Positions 34,202 to 42,586 of a stretch of 64,000 nt of DNA are shown piece after piece (position 1 is the stretch's first letter; every line of letters begins with the position of its first letter). Source of the DNA: Chryseosolibacter sp964438975 (GTDB lineage: Bacteria > Bacteroidota > Bacteroidia > Cytophagales > Cyclobacteriaceae); contig CAYTMU010000006.1 in assembly GCA_964438975.1 (NCBI GenBank), forward strand, positions 1-64,000, given 5' to 3'. The notes beneath the pieces were generated by a model. The model searched no databases. It worked only from the letters and a program-made list of their open reading frames with translations, and was not told where the DNA came from. A program made the translations under genes and the position numbers.

Positions 34202-34957
34202 ATGCTGACCAAACGAATTATTCCGTGTCTCGACATCAAAGATGGCCGCACTGTAAAGGGCGTCAATTTCATTAATATCAGAGATGCGGGCGACCCGGTA
34301 GAGCTCGCGGCCTCATACGCACAGCAGGGTGCAGACGAACTCGTCTTCCTGGATATTTCTGCCACCAACGAAGAACGAAAAACGTTTGCTACACTCGTGA
34401 AAGAGATCGCGCGTCACATCAATATTCCGTTTACTGTGGGTGGAGGAATCAGCAGCGTTGAAGACGTGGCTCCACTCCTGGAAGCAGGCGCGGACAAGGT
34501 GAGTGTCAACTCCGCAGCAGTCCGCCGCCCCGAGCTCATAGACGAACTTTCGAACGCGTTCGGCGCACAATGCATTGTCCTGGCAATCGATGCCCGGAAG
34601 GTTGACAATCACTGGGTGGTCCATACACACGGTGGAAAAAAGGCGACGGACAAGAAACTGTTCTCGTGGGCCAAAGAGGGACAAGCGCGGGGCGCTGGCG
34701 AGATCCTGTTTACAAGTATGGATCACGATGGCACCAAGCAGGGATTCGCAAACGACGCCCTGCACAAACTCCATGAGTTACTCACCATTCCGGTGATTGC
34801 ATCAGGCGGAGCTGGTGAAGCGGGCCATTTCATGGATGCTTTCTTGCTTGGGAAATCGGACGCGGCACTCGCGGCAAGTATCTTTCATTTCGGCGAGGTG
34901 AAGATCCCGGAACTGAAACAGTACCTGAAAGAGAAAAATATCGAAGTACGACTCTAA
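34202..34957 (+). CDS. hisF: Imidazole glycerol phosphate synthase, cyclase subunit
   Basis: 251 aa, TIM barrel that with HisH makes imidazole glycerol phosphate and AICAR. Motifs include MLTKRIIPCLDIKDGRTVKG, FTVGGGISSVEDV, GADKVSVNSAA, AIDARKV, TSMDHDGTKQGF and ASGGAGEAGHF. Full length. Confidence 0.97.
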   Translation: MLTKRIIPCLDIKDGRTVKGVNFINIRDAGDPVELAASYAQQGADELVFLDISATNEERKTFATLVKEIARHINIPFTVGGGISSVEDVAPLLEAGADKVSVNSAAVRRPELIDELSNAFGAQCIVLAIDARKVDNHWVVHTHGGKKATDKKLFSWAKEGQARGAGEILFTSMDHDGTKQGFANDALHKLHELLTIPVIASGGAGEAGHFMDAFLLGKSDAALAASIFHFGEVKIPELKQYLKEKNIEVRL

Positions 34958-34969
34958 CGAAATGTTACT

Positions 34970-35578
34970 ATGATCGACTCCAATCAAATAGATTTTTCAA
35001 AGCTTAGCGGGCTTGTTCCCTGTGTGGTGCAGGACGCCGACAGCAACATTGTGCTGATGGTCGGTTTTATGAACAGGGAATCGCTCGGGAAGACAATAGC
35101 GGAAAAAAGGGTAACCTTCTACAGCCGGAGTAAACAGCGACTCTGGACAAAGGGTGAGACTTCCGGAAACTTTCTCGAGGTCCGGGACATCCTCGCCGAC
35201 TGCGACAATGACACCATACTGGTCAAAGCTCGCCCGGTCGGGCCTGCATGCCACACAGGCGCCGACACTTGTTTTGACGAACGGAATTCCTCCTGGGGTC
35301 TCGCAGCACTGGAGCGTGTCATACAAGACCGTAAGTCAAATCCCAAAGAGGGATCGTATACAACGTCGCTCTTTCAATCGGGTATGAATAAAATTGCGCA
35401 GAAGGTTGGTGAAGAGGCAGTCGAGCTGGTTATTGAAGCAAAAGATGATAACCGCGAGCTCTTTCTTAACGAGGCAGCTGACCTGATGTATCATTATCTG
35501 ATCCTGTTGCAGGCGAAGGGTCATTCCCTCGCCGACGTCGAAGACGTGTTGAAAGGGCGCCATCGCACGGATCGATAG
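34970..35578 (+). CDS. hisI: Bifunctional phosphoribosyl-AMP cyclohydrolase / phosphoribosyl-ATP pyrophosphatase
   Basis: 202 aa (HisIE fusion). The cyclohydrolase half (about 1-110) shows MVGFMNRESLGKTI, FYSRSKQRLWTKGETSGN, the metal site DCDNDTILVKA and GPACHTGADTCF. The pyrophosphatase half (about 112-202) has a MazG-like KVGEEAVELVIEAKDDN and ADLMYHYLILLQ. Last gene of the operon, 14 nt from a converging flavoprotein gene. Confidence 0.96.
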   Translation: MIDSNQIDFSKLSGLVPCVVQDADSNIVLMVGFMNRESLGKTIAEKRVTFYSRSKQRLWTKGETSGNFLEVRDILADCDNDTILVKARPVGPACHTGADTCFDERNSSWGLAALERVIQDRKSNPKEGSYTTSLFQSGMNKIAQKVGEEAVELVIEAKDDNRELFLNEAADLMYHYLILLQAKGHSLADVEDVLKGRHRTDR

Positions 35579-35589
35579 TTAATACCTGT

Positions 35590-35605
35590 TATCTAGAAAT
35601 AGATA
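35590..35605. terminator. Small hairpin at the end of the his operon
   Basis: TATCTA (35590-35595) and TAGATA (35600-35605) pair around a GAAA tetraloop between hisI and the converging flavoprotein gene, whose stop it overlaps. AT-only pairs and no T-run make it a weak call. Confidence 0.3.
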
Positions 35606-37074
35606 TCCTCGTACAACCCTGCCTTACTGGTCCTGCACGAAAGTTTTCCTTTGAGCGCTTCAGGCTTGAACAGCGATTTACCAAGCAACATGCGCACGCA
35701 CTCCTGTATCCCTTCCGTGATCGACGGATGCGGGTGGACGCATTCGGCAAGCTCCTCAATGCCCTTGTCCATCGAAATCAGCAGTGCGACGGCTTGCATG
35801 GCACTCGACGCGTGATTTCCGACGATCTTGAGGCCGAGTATCTTCATTTGCGAATCATTCGTCACCAGGAGCTTGATGAAACCCTGCGTATTTCTTTCCG
35901 CAATTGCGCGTGGAATGCAGCTGTAGTCCAGCGTGACAACCCGGTAATCAATTCCCTTTTCACGCGCGCTTTGCTCATTCAACCCCACTCCTGCAACTTC
36001 CGGCTGCAAGAACATAATGGTGCTGATATTCTCATACACAAGCTTTCGCATCGGATTTCCGAATATCTTCTCTACCGCATGGCGGCCTTCCAGCTCGCCG
36101 ACATTCACGAGCGAAATATCTGCCGTGATGTCGCCGACGGCGTAGATGTTATCGATGTTCGTCTGTGTTTCGTTATCCTTTATGCCGCGCTTGGTAAAAT
36201 CGATCCCGAGACTTTCATTCCAAAGTCCCTCAAAGTTCGGTGTACGACCTACCGCAACCAATGCTTTCTCCACATTGAAAGTCGCAAGCCTCCCGTCGTT
36301 GTACTGCAGTTCGTACTCCACCCGGCCGTTGCGTATCTCCATTTTGACCAACTGGGAGTTCCGGTGAATAAGGATCCCATTGTGTTCCATATTGCGCTCG
36401 ACTACACGCACGACATCTTCGTCTTCGAACGGTAGAATGCGATCTCCTTTGTCGATCAGGTTCACACGTGTCTTTCCAAAGGCGGAAAAGATCGTAGCGA
36501 ACTCGCAACCGATGACCCCCGCTCCGACAATGACCATACTTTCGGGAAAATCTTCCATGTCCTCGATGCCATCGCTGGTCATCACAACACGTTCATCGAT
36601 CGGAAGCTCGGGCAAGTACCGCGGCCTGCTGCCAGTGGCAAGAATGATATTATCAGCCCACACAACGTCTACGCCACTTGACGAGGTGATCTGGACTTCG
36701 TTTGCGCTCAACAGGAAAGCGGCTCCCCGGACGAATGAAAGCAAATGGGCATACCTGGACTTTTGCACAAGCGAGAGGTGATCCTGAAGCATCAGCTTGC
36801 GTTCCGCAACAGCATTTCGCACTTCCTGCTGTATCTCCTTGTAGTTGACGTCCGGTTCGGTGATGTTGAATCGGCGCAGGTTCTTGCGGAAAGAGGCTAC
36901 TTCCCGCGACAACTCCCACCATGTTTTCGATGAAAGCGCACCGTTGGTCACGCCAGCACCTCCTACTGTATCCTTCTCGATCAGCAACGTCTTCTTTTTG
37001 AAATCAAGTGCGCGCATCGCAGCAGCATAGCCAGACGGCCCCGCACCTATTACAACCAGATCGTACTTTTCCAT
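35593..37074 (-). CDS. Lipoamide-dehydrogenase-like NAD(P)/FAD oxidoreductase lacking the redox disulfide
   Basis: 493 aa. The FAD-binding VVIGAGPSGYAAAMRA, the NAD-binding VIVGAGVIGCEFATIFSAFG and the second FAD motif NIDNIYAVGDIT follow the class I pyridine nucleotide-disulfide oxidoreductase plan, with a dimerisation domain at the C-terminus including VHPHPSITEGIQE. In place of the usual GGTCLNVGCIPSK it reads GGAGVTNGALSSK (residues 38-50), with both cysteines gone. It therefore cannot work as a dithiol enzyme. A transhydrogenase-like (SthA-related) or other NAD(P)H oxidoreductase role is possible. The gene stands alone, so it is not linked to a 2-oxo-acid dehydrogenase. Confidence 0.85.
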   Translation of the reverse strand: MEKYDLVVIGAGPSGYAAAMRALDFKKKTLLIEKDTVGGAGVTNGALSSKTWWELSREVASFRKNLRRFNITEPDVNYKEIQQEVRNAVAERKLMLQDHLSLVQKSRYAHLLSFVRGAAFLLSANEVQITSSSGVDVVWADNIILATGSRPRYLPELPIDERVVMTSDGIEDMEDFPESMVIVGAGVIGCEFATIFSAFGKTRVNLIDKGDRILPFEDEDVVRVVERNMEHNGILIHRNSQLVKMEIRNGRVEYELQYNDGRLATFNVEKALVAVGRTPNFEGLWNESLGIDFTKRGIKDNETQTNIDNIYAVGDITADISLVNVGELEGRHAVEKIFGNPMRKLVYENISTIMFLQPEVAGVGLNEQSAREKGIDYRVVTLDYSCIPRAIAERNTQGFIKLLVTNDSQMKILGLKIVGNHASSAMQAVALLISMDKGIEELAECVHPHPSITEGIQECVRMLLGKSLFKPEALKGKLSCRTSKAGLYEDIYF

Positions 37075-37170
37075 AAAATCGCCAAAAAAAAATAGGGGTT
37101 CTAGTTACTATTTACGACTTTTTAGCGCCTTATTCAAAAGACGAAGAGCACAATTTCAACGCCGGGTGGA

Positions 37171-37764
37171 ATGGAAAAGATTCTGGAACTTGATCGCGAG
37201 CTGTTTCTGAAGCTGCATGACAGCTTCAGAAGCCCGCTCATGGACCAAATGATGATGTTTCTCAGTGAAACATACGCCTGGATTCCGCTGCATTTACTAC
37301 TGCTGTATCTCCTCTTCAGGAATTACGGACGCCAGGTATGGATCTGGTTGCTGGCGATCGGTCTGACAATCCTGCTCGCTGATCAGATCACGAGCGCGGT
37401 AATGAAGCCACTCTTCGAAAGACTCCGACCGTCGCACGAACCTTCACTCGCGGGGCAATTGAACCTCGTGAACGGATATCGCGGGGGGAAGTATGGCTTC
37501 GCCTCAAGTCACGCAGCAAATACATTCGGTATCGCGACACTGATATGGCTTATTCTGAAAGAATACAGACCATGGATAGGATTGATCTTCCCGTGGGCGC
37601 TACTCGTTAGCTACACGCGGATATACCTCGGTGTGCACTATCCCGGCGACATCATTGCGGGCTGCGCAGTCGGGTGCATCGCAGCTGTCGTGGCGTACCT
37701 GCTGTTCGCGTGGTTGAAACACTACCTCGACCAAAGGAAGAAGCTACATTCGAGCAGCGAGTAG
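37171..37764 (+). CDS. PAP2-family membrane phosphatase
   Basis: 197 aa with about five transmembrane helices. The three catalytic motifs are KPLFERLRPSHEP (K-x6-RP), ASSHAAN (in place of PSGH) and TRIYLGVHYPGD (R-x5-H-x3-D). Members dephosphorylate membrane lipids such as undecaprenyl diphosphate or phosphatidate; the substrate here is open. Its last 21 bp overlap the 3' end of the converging ribE. Confidence 0.9.
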   Translation: MEKILELDRELFLKLHDSFRSPLMDQMMMFLSETYAWIPLHLLLLYLLFRNYGRQVWIWLLAIGLTILLADQITSAVMKPLFERLRPSHEPSLAGQLNLVNGYRGGKYGFASSHAANTFGIATLIWLILKEYRPWIGLIFPWALLVSYTRIYLGVHYPGDIIAGCAVGCIAAVVAYLLFAWLKHYLDQRKKLHSSSE

Positions 37765-38334
37765 CCGTTGTACGTACTTCCCGATAATATCGAACTCAAG
37801 ATTCACTTTATCGCCAACTTTCAGACCAGCGAAATTGGTGTGCTCATAGGTGTAGGGAATAATGGCCACCCGGAAAGATCCATCGCGGGATTCAAAACAG
37901 GTGAGACTGACTCCGTCAACGGCGATTGAACCTTTCTCGACAGTGATGTTACCTGTGGCCGGCTCGTAGTGTATGTCAAATAACCAGCTCCCGTCGCGGT
38001 TCTCAATTGAAGCAACTATACCAGTTTGATCGACATGGCCCTGAACGATATGCCCGTCGAATCGTCCGTTATTGAGCATGCATCGCTCAAGATTTACGAG
38101 CGACCCTTCTCCGAGCTGACCGAGTGAAGATATGCTCAACGTCTCCTCTATCGCCGTAACCCAATGACCTGCCCCTTCGACCGAAGTGACGGTCAGGCAA
38201 ACACCGTTGTGAGACACACTTTGGTCCGGTTTCAACTGCTGGGAAATATCGCTCGACACGAGAAAGCGAGCGTTGCTACCCTCCCGCTGCACCTTCCGGA
38301 TCGTCCCCAGCGTTTCTATTATGCCCGTAAACAT
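37744..38334 (-). CDS. ribE: Riboflavin synthase, alpha chain
   Basis: 196 aa; it dismutates two 6,7-dimethyl-8-ribityllumazines into riboflavin. The standard start MFTGIIETLG fixes the ATG at 38334. Two lumazine-binding repeats are visible: VSHNGVCLTVTSVE with MLNNGRFDGHIVQGHVDQTG, and IAVDGVSLTCFESRDGSFRVAIIPYTYEHTN (given in part). No FMN riboswitch is seen upstream. An exact -7 box TATTTTTG (minus, 38340-38347) is 5 nt before the ATG. Confidence 0.96.
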   Translation of the reverse strand: MFTGIIETLGTIRKVQREGSNARFLVSSDISQQLKPDQSVSHNGVCLTVTSVEGAGHWVTAIEETLSISSLGQLGEGSLVNLERCMLNNGRFDGHIVQGHVDQTGIVASIENRDGSWLFDIHYEPATGNITVEKGSIAVDGVSLTCFESRDGSFRVAIIPYTYEHTNFAGLKVGDKVNLEFDIIGKYVQRLLAARM

Positions 38335-38339
38335 GTTAG

Positions 38340-38347
38340 CAAAAATA
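38340..38347 (-). promoter_or_regulatory. -7 box directly before ribE (TATTTTTG)
   Basis: Plus-strand CAAAAATA reads TATTTTTG on the minus strand. Only CTAAC separates it from the ribE ATG at 38334, so the transcript should have little or no leader. Confidence 0.5.
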
Positions 38348-38430
38348 ATCTTTAAAATGCTATTATTAAAACAACCTGCGATTGTTGCGGGATCCGCGAT
38401 ACAGGATCCTGTCATGCAAAACAAAAAAAG

Positions 38431-38438
38431 TATCTTTG
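38431..38438 (+). promoter_or_regulatory. -7 box directly before the DUF72 gene (TATCTTTG)
   Basis: TATCTTTG matches TAnnTTTG and ends 3 nt before the ATG at 38442. Together with the opposite ribE box it defines a compact divergent promoter region of 107 bp (38335-38441). Confidence 0.5.
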
Positions 38439-38441
38439 ACT

Positions 38442-39332
38442 ATGGAGTTCGGCAAGATCACACCCGACGAGTTGGAGAAAGTGGACTTCACCCTCCCCGG
38501 TGATGACCCGGAAACGCATCGCACCCTCGGAGGAACGTCTTCTATTAGTGTGCCGTCTGTGTATGTAGGGTGCGCCAAGTGGGGCCGGAAGGATTGGATC
38601 GGAAAGATCTACCCTCCAGGAACAAAAGAAGCGGACTTCCTCGGACTGTATGCCCGCAACTTCAACAGCATCGAACTCAACGCGACCTTCTACAAAATTC
38701 CTTCGTATAAACAGGCACAGGAGTGGAAGAGCAAAGTAGGCCGCGACTTCCTGTTTGTTCCAAAGATATCAAATAGCATCTCGCACATCCATCGCCTCAA
38801 GAACGTGGAGGAGCGACTCGATTGGTTTCTGAAAGGAGTATCCGGATTTGAAGATAACCTTGGGCCGGTCTTTCTGATGATGCACCCGGGCATGGGACCG
38901 AAGTCACTCGACACACTGGAAGCTTTCCTGCGAGCTATCCCCAGGGAATTCAAGGTCTTTGTGGAGTTCCGGAACGAACAATGGTATCAAACACCGGAAG
39001 CTTTCGCCGGGATTTGTGAATTACTGGAGCGCAACGGCGTCGGCACTGTCATCACAGATGTAGCAGGACGGCGAGATTGTGCGCATATGCGGCTGACAAC
39101 CCGCGAAGCGTTTGTTCGTTTTGTCGGGAATGACCTTCATCCAACCGACTACGCACGCGTAGACCAGTGGATACAGCGGATCAAGGCTTGGTTTGATGCG
39201 GGCCTTTCACGTGTGTATTTCTTTATGCATGAAAACACCGAATTGTATTCTCCCGTCCTCGCAAAATATGCGGTGGAACAGTTCAACAAACACTGTGGCA
39301 CCAATCTCCCCGAACCTGTGTTTGTTGAATGA
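38442..39332 (+). CDS. DUF72 family protein (YecE-like)
   Basis: 296 aa, a TIM-barrel-like family of unknown reaction. Characteristic parts are VYVGCAKWGRKDWIGKIYP, FNSIELNATFYKIPS, FVPKISNSISHIHRL, GPVFLMMHPGMG, FKVFVEFRNEQW and RFVGNDLHPTDYARVDQW. The ATG at 38442 gives an N-terminus with about 45 extra residues before the domain. It diverges from ribE. No active-site assignment is possible. Confidence 0.9.
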   Translation: MEFGKITPDELEKVDFTLPGDDPETHRTLGGTSSISVPSVYVGCAKWGRKDWIGKIYPPGTKEADFLGLYARNFNSIELNATFYKIPSYKQAQEWKSKVGRDFLFVPKISNSISHIHRLKNVEERLDWFLKGVSGFEDNLGPVFLMMHPGMGPKSLDTLEAFLRAIPREFKVFVEFRNEQWYQTPEAFAGICELLERNGVGTVITDVAGRRDCAHMRLTTREAFVRFVGNDLHPTDYARVDQWIQRIKAWFDAGLSRVYFFMHENTELYSPVLAKYAVEQFNKHCGTNLPEPVFVE

Positions 39333-39542
39333 GCCCGGATCCACCCAGGACGCTGCGGACTGAGAAAGTAAAAAATGAAATCTTCAATACTACAATCCGA
39401 TAGCCGTGCAAACGAAACCGGAACCGTGTGAAATCACCCCGGCGGCAAGTTTGCCAGCGATCACTAGGAATTGATGCCCGGGTATTGCTTTTTTACAAAA
39501 ATTTTGACCACGCCAAAATATAAACAGCCAAAGTATACAACC

Positions 39543-40607
39543 ATGTCACAAGTTCTTCCTTACAGCAAAGCCAAAGAAATATTTGAGCACGCGAAAGCAA
39601 ACCGCTACGCATTACCTGCCGTCAACGTTACCAGCAGCCCGACCATCACTGCATCACTAGAGGCAGCAAAAGAGGCGAAAGCTCCTGTAATCATCCAGTT
39701 CTCAAATGGCGGCGGAGCGTTCTTTGTTGGCAAGGCCATAGGTAACAATGCCCAGCAGGCATCCATCGCCGGGTCCGTGGCGGGCGCAAAATATATTCAT
39801 GACATCAGTGATCTCTATGGAGTACCTGTCTTGATCAACACCGATCACGCAGCGCGGAAGCTCCTGCCATGGGTAGATGGAATGATCGCCGCCGGCGAGA
39901 AGTACTTCCGTGATCACGGACGTCCGCTGTTCACTTCCCACATGATAGACCTTTCCGAAGAATCGTTGAAAGAGAATATCGACACATGCAAGCGGTATCT
40001 CGAGAAACTGACCAAACTCGACATGTATCTCGAGATTGAGCTCGGCGTAACCGGAGGTGAAGAAGACGGGGTTGATAACACCGGTGTTGAGAGTTCAAAA
40101 CTCTACACGCAACCGGAGGAAGTTGGATATGCCTACGAGGAGCTGCGGAAGATCAGCGAGAATTTCGTCATCGCTGCCTCGTTCGGAAATGTGCACGGTG
40201 TGTACAAGCCTGGCAACATCAGACTCGAACCGGTGATCCTGAAGAACTCCCAAGAGTACATCGAAAAGAAATTCAATACCCCCACCAACCCGGTCAACTT
40301 CGTCTTCCACGGCGGTTCTGGTTCGGAACCGGAAGCGATCCGGGAAGCGATCAGCTACGGAGTCGTCAAAATGAATATCGACACGGATATCCAATGGGCG
40401 TTCTGGGACGGCGTGCACACCTATTACAACAAGAACAAGGAATATCTCCAGGGCCAATTGGGTAATCCGACCGGCGAAGATTCTCCGAATAAAAAATACT
40501 ACGATCCGCGCGTATGGATTCGCGAAGGTGAAGTATCCATCCGCAAGAGATTGATCCAGGCGTATGAAGAACTCAACGCCCTGAACCAACTGGAAGTCGT
40601 CGCCTGA
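39543..40607 (+). CDS. fbaA: Fructose-bisphosphate aldolase, class II
   Basis: 354 aa, E. coli-type zinc aldolase of glycolysis and gluconeogenesis. Key segments are LPAVNVTSSPTITASLEAA, LINTDHAARKLLPW (the catalytic Asp and a Zn-ligand His), MYLEIELGVTGGEEDGVDN, FGNVHGVYKPGN and FVFHGGSGSEPEAIREAISY (Zn and phosphate sites), and VVKMNIDTDIQWAFWDGV. Start 39543 gives the family N-terminus; 24 upstream codons are unsupported. The 210-bp gap 39333-39542 shows no other recognisable feature. Confidence 0.97.
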   Translation: MSQVLPYSKAKEIFEHAKANRYALPAVNVTSSPTITASLEAAKEAKAPVIIQFSNGGGAFFVGKAIGNNAQQASIAGSVAGAKYIHDISDLYGVPVLINTDHAARKLLPWVDGMIAAGEKYFRDHGRPLFTSHMIDLSEESLKENIDTCKRYLEKLTKLDMYLEIELGVTGGEEDGVDNTGVESSKLYTQPEEVGYAYEELRKISENFVIAASFGNVHGVYKPGNIRLEPVILKNSQEYIEKKFNTPTNPVNFVFHGGSGSEPEAIREAISYGVVKMNIDTDIQWAFWDGVHTYYNKNKEYLQGQLGNPTGEDSPNKKYYDPRVWIREGEVSIRKRLIQAYEELNALNQLEVVA

Positions 40608-40638
40608 TCAAACATATCGCGACAGCGCCGCTATCCTA

Positions 40639-40680
40639 AGCCGACGAACCGTTGAAAAATGTTCGTCGGCTCTTTATTTC
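40639..40680 (+). terminator. Terminator of the aldolase gene
   Basis: AGCCGACGAAC (40639-40649) pairs perfectly over 11 bp with GTTCGTCGGCT (40661-40671), with an 11-nt loop, followed by CTTTATTTC. Strong stem, moderate T tract, about 30 nt after the stop. Confidence 0.8.
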
Positions 40681-40739
40681 TGCCAGTTGCTTCCAGGGAG
40701 AATATGAGCGCGGACCAACTCCGGCTTTGGTCTATGGAT

Positions 40740-41171
40740 CTACGAGAGGTTATCGTGGATAGAATTGAGTACTCGCTGGAAGTGGTCAAAGTCATCCTTT
40801 GACAGCCCCTCCCATGCCTTCAGGCGAATCTTCTGGATCTTGGGACGCATCTGAACAACCTTCACCTTTCCCTGGCGTGTCAGACACACAAGAAAACTAC
40901 GCCGGTCATCGGGGTGTTGCTTTCGCACCGTCAGCCCCTTGTCGCAAAGCAGGTCGATGATCCGTGTAACAGTGGGATTATCTTTGAATACCAGGTCGGC
41001 CAGCACATGTTGCTTCATCTCACCTTGCTCGTGAAGGTGTTTCATCACCAGCCACTGATCGACCGTCACATTGAACTTCATCTCTTTGAATTTCTGCTGC
41101 GCGTACTGCTTCACACGGCGGGCGGTCCGATCGAGAAGAAATGAGTATGCGTTGTACAACTCTTCATTCAT
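40740..41171 (-). CDS. MarR-family transcriptional regulator
   Basis: 143 aa. It has the winged-helix architecture of MarR: helical dimer ends, recognition region LADLVFKDNPTVTRIIDLLCDKGL and wing RKQHPDDRRSFLVCLTRQG. The ATG at 41171 follows the ferredoxin stop by 25 nt on the same strand, yet it also has its own exact -7 box (TATCTTTG, minus 41176-41183) 4 nt upstream. It probably controls the adjacent ferredoxin/reductase genes, which is inference from position. Confidence 0.9.
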   Translation of the reverse strand: MNEELYNAYSFLLDRTARRVKQYAQQKFKEMKFNVTVDQWLVMKHLHEQGEMKQHVLADLVFKDNPTVTRIIDLLCDKGLTVRKQHPDDRRSFLVCLTRQGKVKVVQMRPKIQKIRLKAWEGLSKDDFDHFQRVLNSIHDNLS

Positions 41172-41175
41172 AAGA

Positions 41176-41183
41176 CAAAGATA
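41176..41183 (-). promoter_or_regulatory. -7 box directly before marR (TATCTTTG)
   Basis: Plus-strand CAAAGATA reads TATCTTTG on the minus strand, 4 nt (TCTT) before the ATG at 41171. It lies in the 25-nt gap between the ferredoxin gene and marR. Confidence 0.45.
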
Positions 41184-41196
41184 ATACAGTGGCGCA

Positions 41197-41514
41197 TCAG
41201 TTCGGGTCCCCGACGACCAGCACGACACCTTCCAGATGGGAATTGACGCGGATCTGACATGCCAACCTGCTGCGGCTATTTGACGACGGGAGCGTATCAA
41301 GCATATCCAGTTCAGCCTCCGTGGGACTGTCTAGACGGTCCATCCCGTCGACGATTTCAACATAACAGGTCGCGCACAATGCCATGCCTCCGCAGGTTGC
41401 CTCAATAGGATACTCCGATGCCTTCAGCACTTCCATCAAACTAAGGCTGATGTCTTCGGGCACTTCAATGTGTCTTCTTCCTCCGTCGCGCGATTGTACT
41501 TGAAAGGTTATCAT
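41197..41514 (-). CDS. 2Fe-2S ferredoxin, adrenodoxin type
   Basis: 105 aa. The four cluster ligands are in EATCGGMALCATCYVEIV (C-x5-C-x2-C) and RLACQIRV. The negatively charged loop (SPTEAELDML) is the usual docking surface for a reductase. The gene follows the flavoprotein reductase by 9 nt, so the pair likely passes electrons from NADPH to an unknown acceptor. Confidence 0.92.
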   Translation of the reverse strand: MITFQVQSRDGGRRHIEVPEDISLSLMEVLKASEYPIEATCGGMALCATCYVEIVDGMDRLDSPTEAELDMLDTLPSSNSRSRLACQIRVNSHLEGVVLVVGDPN

Positions 41515-41523
41515 AGTCGGGTA

Positions 41524-42549
41524 TCAAAATGCATTAACGCCGTTCACCGTCGTGTATTTGAAACTCAGTTTTTCGTTTGGATAGACAAACCGGAATGCAC
41601 TTTGCGCCATCAGCGCAGCCTCGTGAAATCCCGACAGGATCAACTTCAGCTTACCAGGATAGGTATTGATGTCTCCTATGGCGTAAATGCCTGGTATGTT
41701 GGTAGCGTAGTCGATCGTGTTCACGTGTATCGCGTTCTTGTCAAGTGAAAGACCCCACTCACCGATAGGGCCGAGCTTGGGACTGAGTCCGAACAGGGGG
41801 ATGAGATAATCAGATTCGATGATTCGTTCATTCGCCTGTCGATCTACGCACGAAACGGCAGCCAGATGCCCGTTTCCTGATACACCCGAAAGGTTGGTAT
41901 TGAGCAGGAGATCGATCTTACCCAGGCGCGCTAGGTCAAACACTTTTTCTGCCGAATCAGGCGCGCCCCGAAACGTGTCATTTCGGTGCACGAGAGTCAG
42001 ATGCTTCGCCACAGCAGCGAGTTGAATCGTCCAGTCGAGCGCGGAGTCACCACCACCGGTGATAACGAGTCGCTTGTCGCGGAACATCTCGGGGTCCCTT
42101 ACGAAGTACACGACTCCCTTTCCCTCAAACTTGCCGAGGTCGCCGATCTCCGGCTTTCGCGGCTCGAAGCAACCGAGGCCTCCGGCGATGACAAGTGCCT
42201 TACAACCTATCGCAGTTCCTTCGGAAGTCCGAACAACAAATCCACCATCGTCACCGCGATCAACTTGGGTGACCTTTTCGCCCAGTGTAAACCCGGGTTT
42301 GAATGGCTCGATCTGCTTCGCAAGGTTGTCGATCAGCTCACCCGCTTTGATCTCGGGATAACCGGGTATGTCGTAAATCGGCTTCTTCGGGTAGATCTCT
42401 GTCAGCTGTCCGCCGATCTGCGGCAACACGTCGACCAGATGGCAGCGCATTTTCAGCAGGCCAGCTTCAAAAACGGCAAAAAGACCGACCGGTCCGGCGC
42501 CGATAATGCAAATATCCGTGTGGATCATCGTCTGTAAATAATTCGACAT
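41524..42549 (-). CDS. Thioredoxin-reductase-like ferredoxin--NADP+ reductase
   Basis: 341 aa. The FAD motif CIIGAGPVGLFAVFEAG, the PQIGGQLTEIYP region and the NADP motif VITGGGDSALDWTIQLA fit the YumC/type 2 ferredoxin-NADP reductase family. The redox CxxC of true thioredoxin reductases is absent, which supports this choice. First gene of a minus-strand set reductase-ferredoxin-MarR. An internal ATG 7 codons in is an alternative start. Confidence 0.9.
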   Translation of the reverse strand: MSNYLQTMIHTDICIIGAGPVGLFAVFEAGLLKMRCHLVDVLPQIGGQLTEIYPKKPIYDIPGYPEIKAGELIDNLAKQIEPFKPGFTLGEKVTQVDRGDDGGFVVRTSEGTAIGCKALVIAGGLGCFEPRKPEIGDLGKFEGKGVVYFVRDPEMFRDKRLVITGGGDSALDWTIQLAAVAKHLTLVHRNDTFRGAPDSAEKVFDLARLGKIDLLLNTNLSGVSGNGHLAAVSCVDRQANERIIESDYLIPLFGLSPKLGPIGEWGLSLDKNAIHVNTIDYATNIPGIYAIGDINTYPGKLKLILSGFHEAALMAQSAFRFVYPNEKLSFKYTTVNGVNAF

Positions 42550-42551
42550 AA

Positions 42552-42586
42552 AATTAGTATATTAATAATTGTTATGACAACTAATT
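42552..42586. promoter_or_regulatory. Possible operator between the reductase and FGE genes
   Basis: AATTAGT (42552-42558) and ACTAATT (42580-42586) are inverted copies, and between them TTGT-TATG-ACAA (42569-42580) is a second, short palindrome. The site is just upstream of the reductase ATG, where a MarR repressor could act. The DNA is AT-rich, so chance symmetry is possible. Confidence 0.35.

Noticed and set aside
39405..39461. Isolated ORFs of under 25 codons in the gap before the aldolase gene
   Set aside because: No ribosome-binding context, repeats or regulatory codon runs; random open frames of this size are expected.
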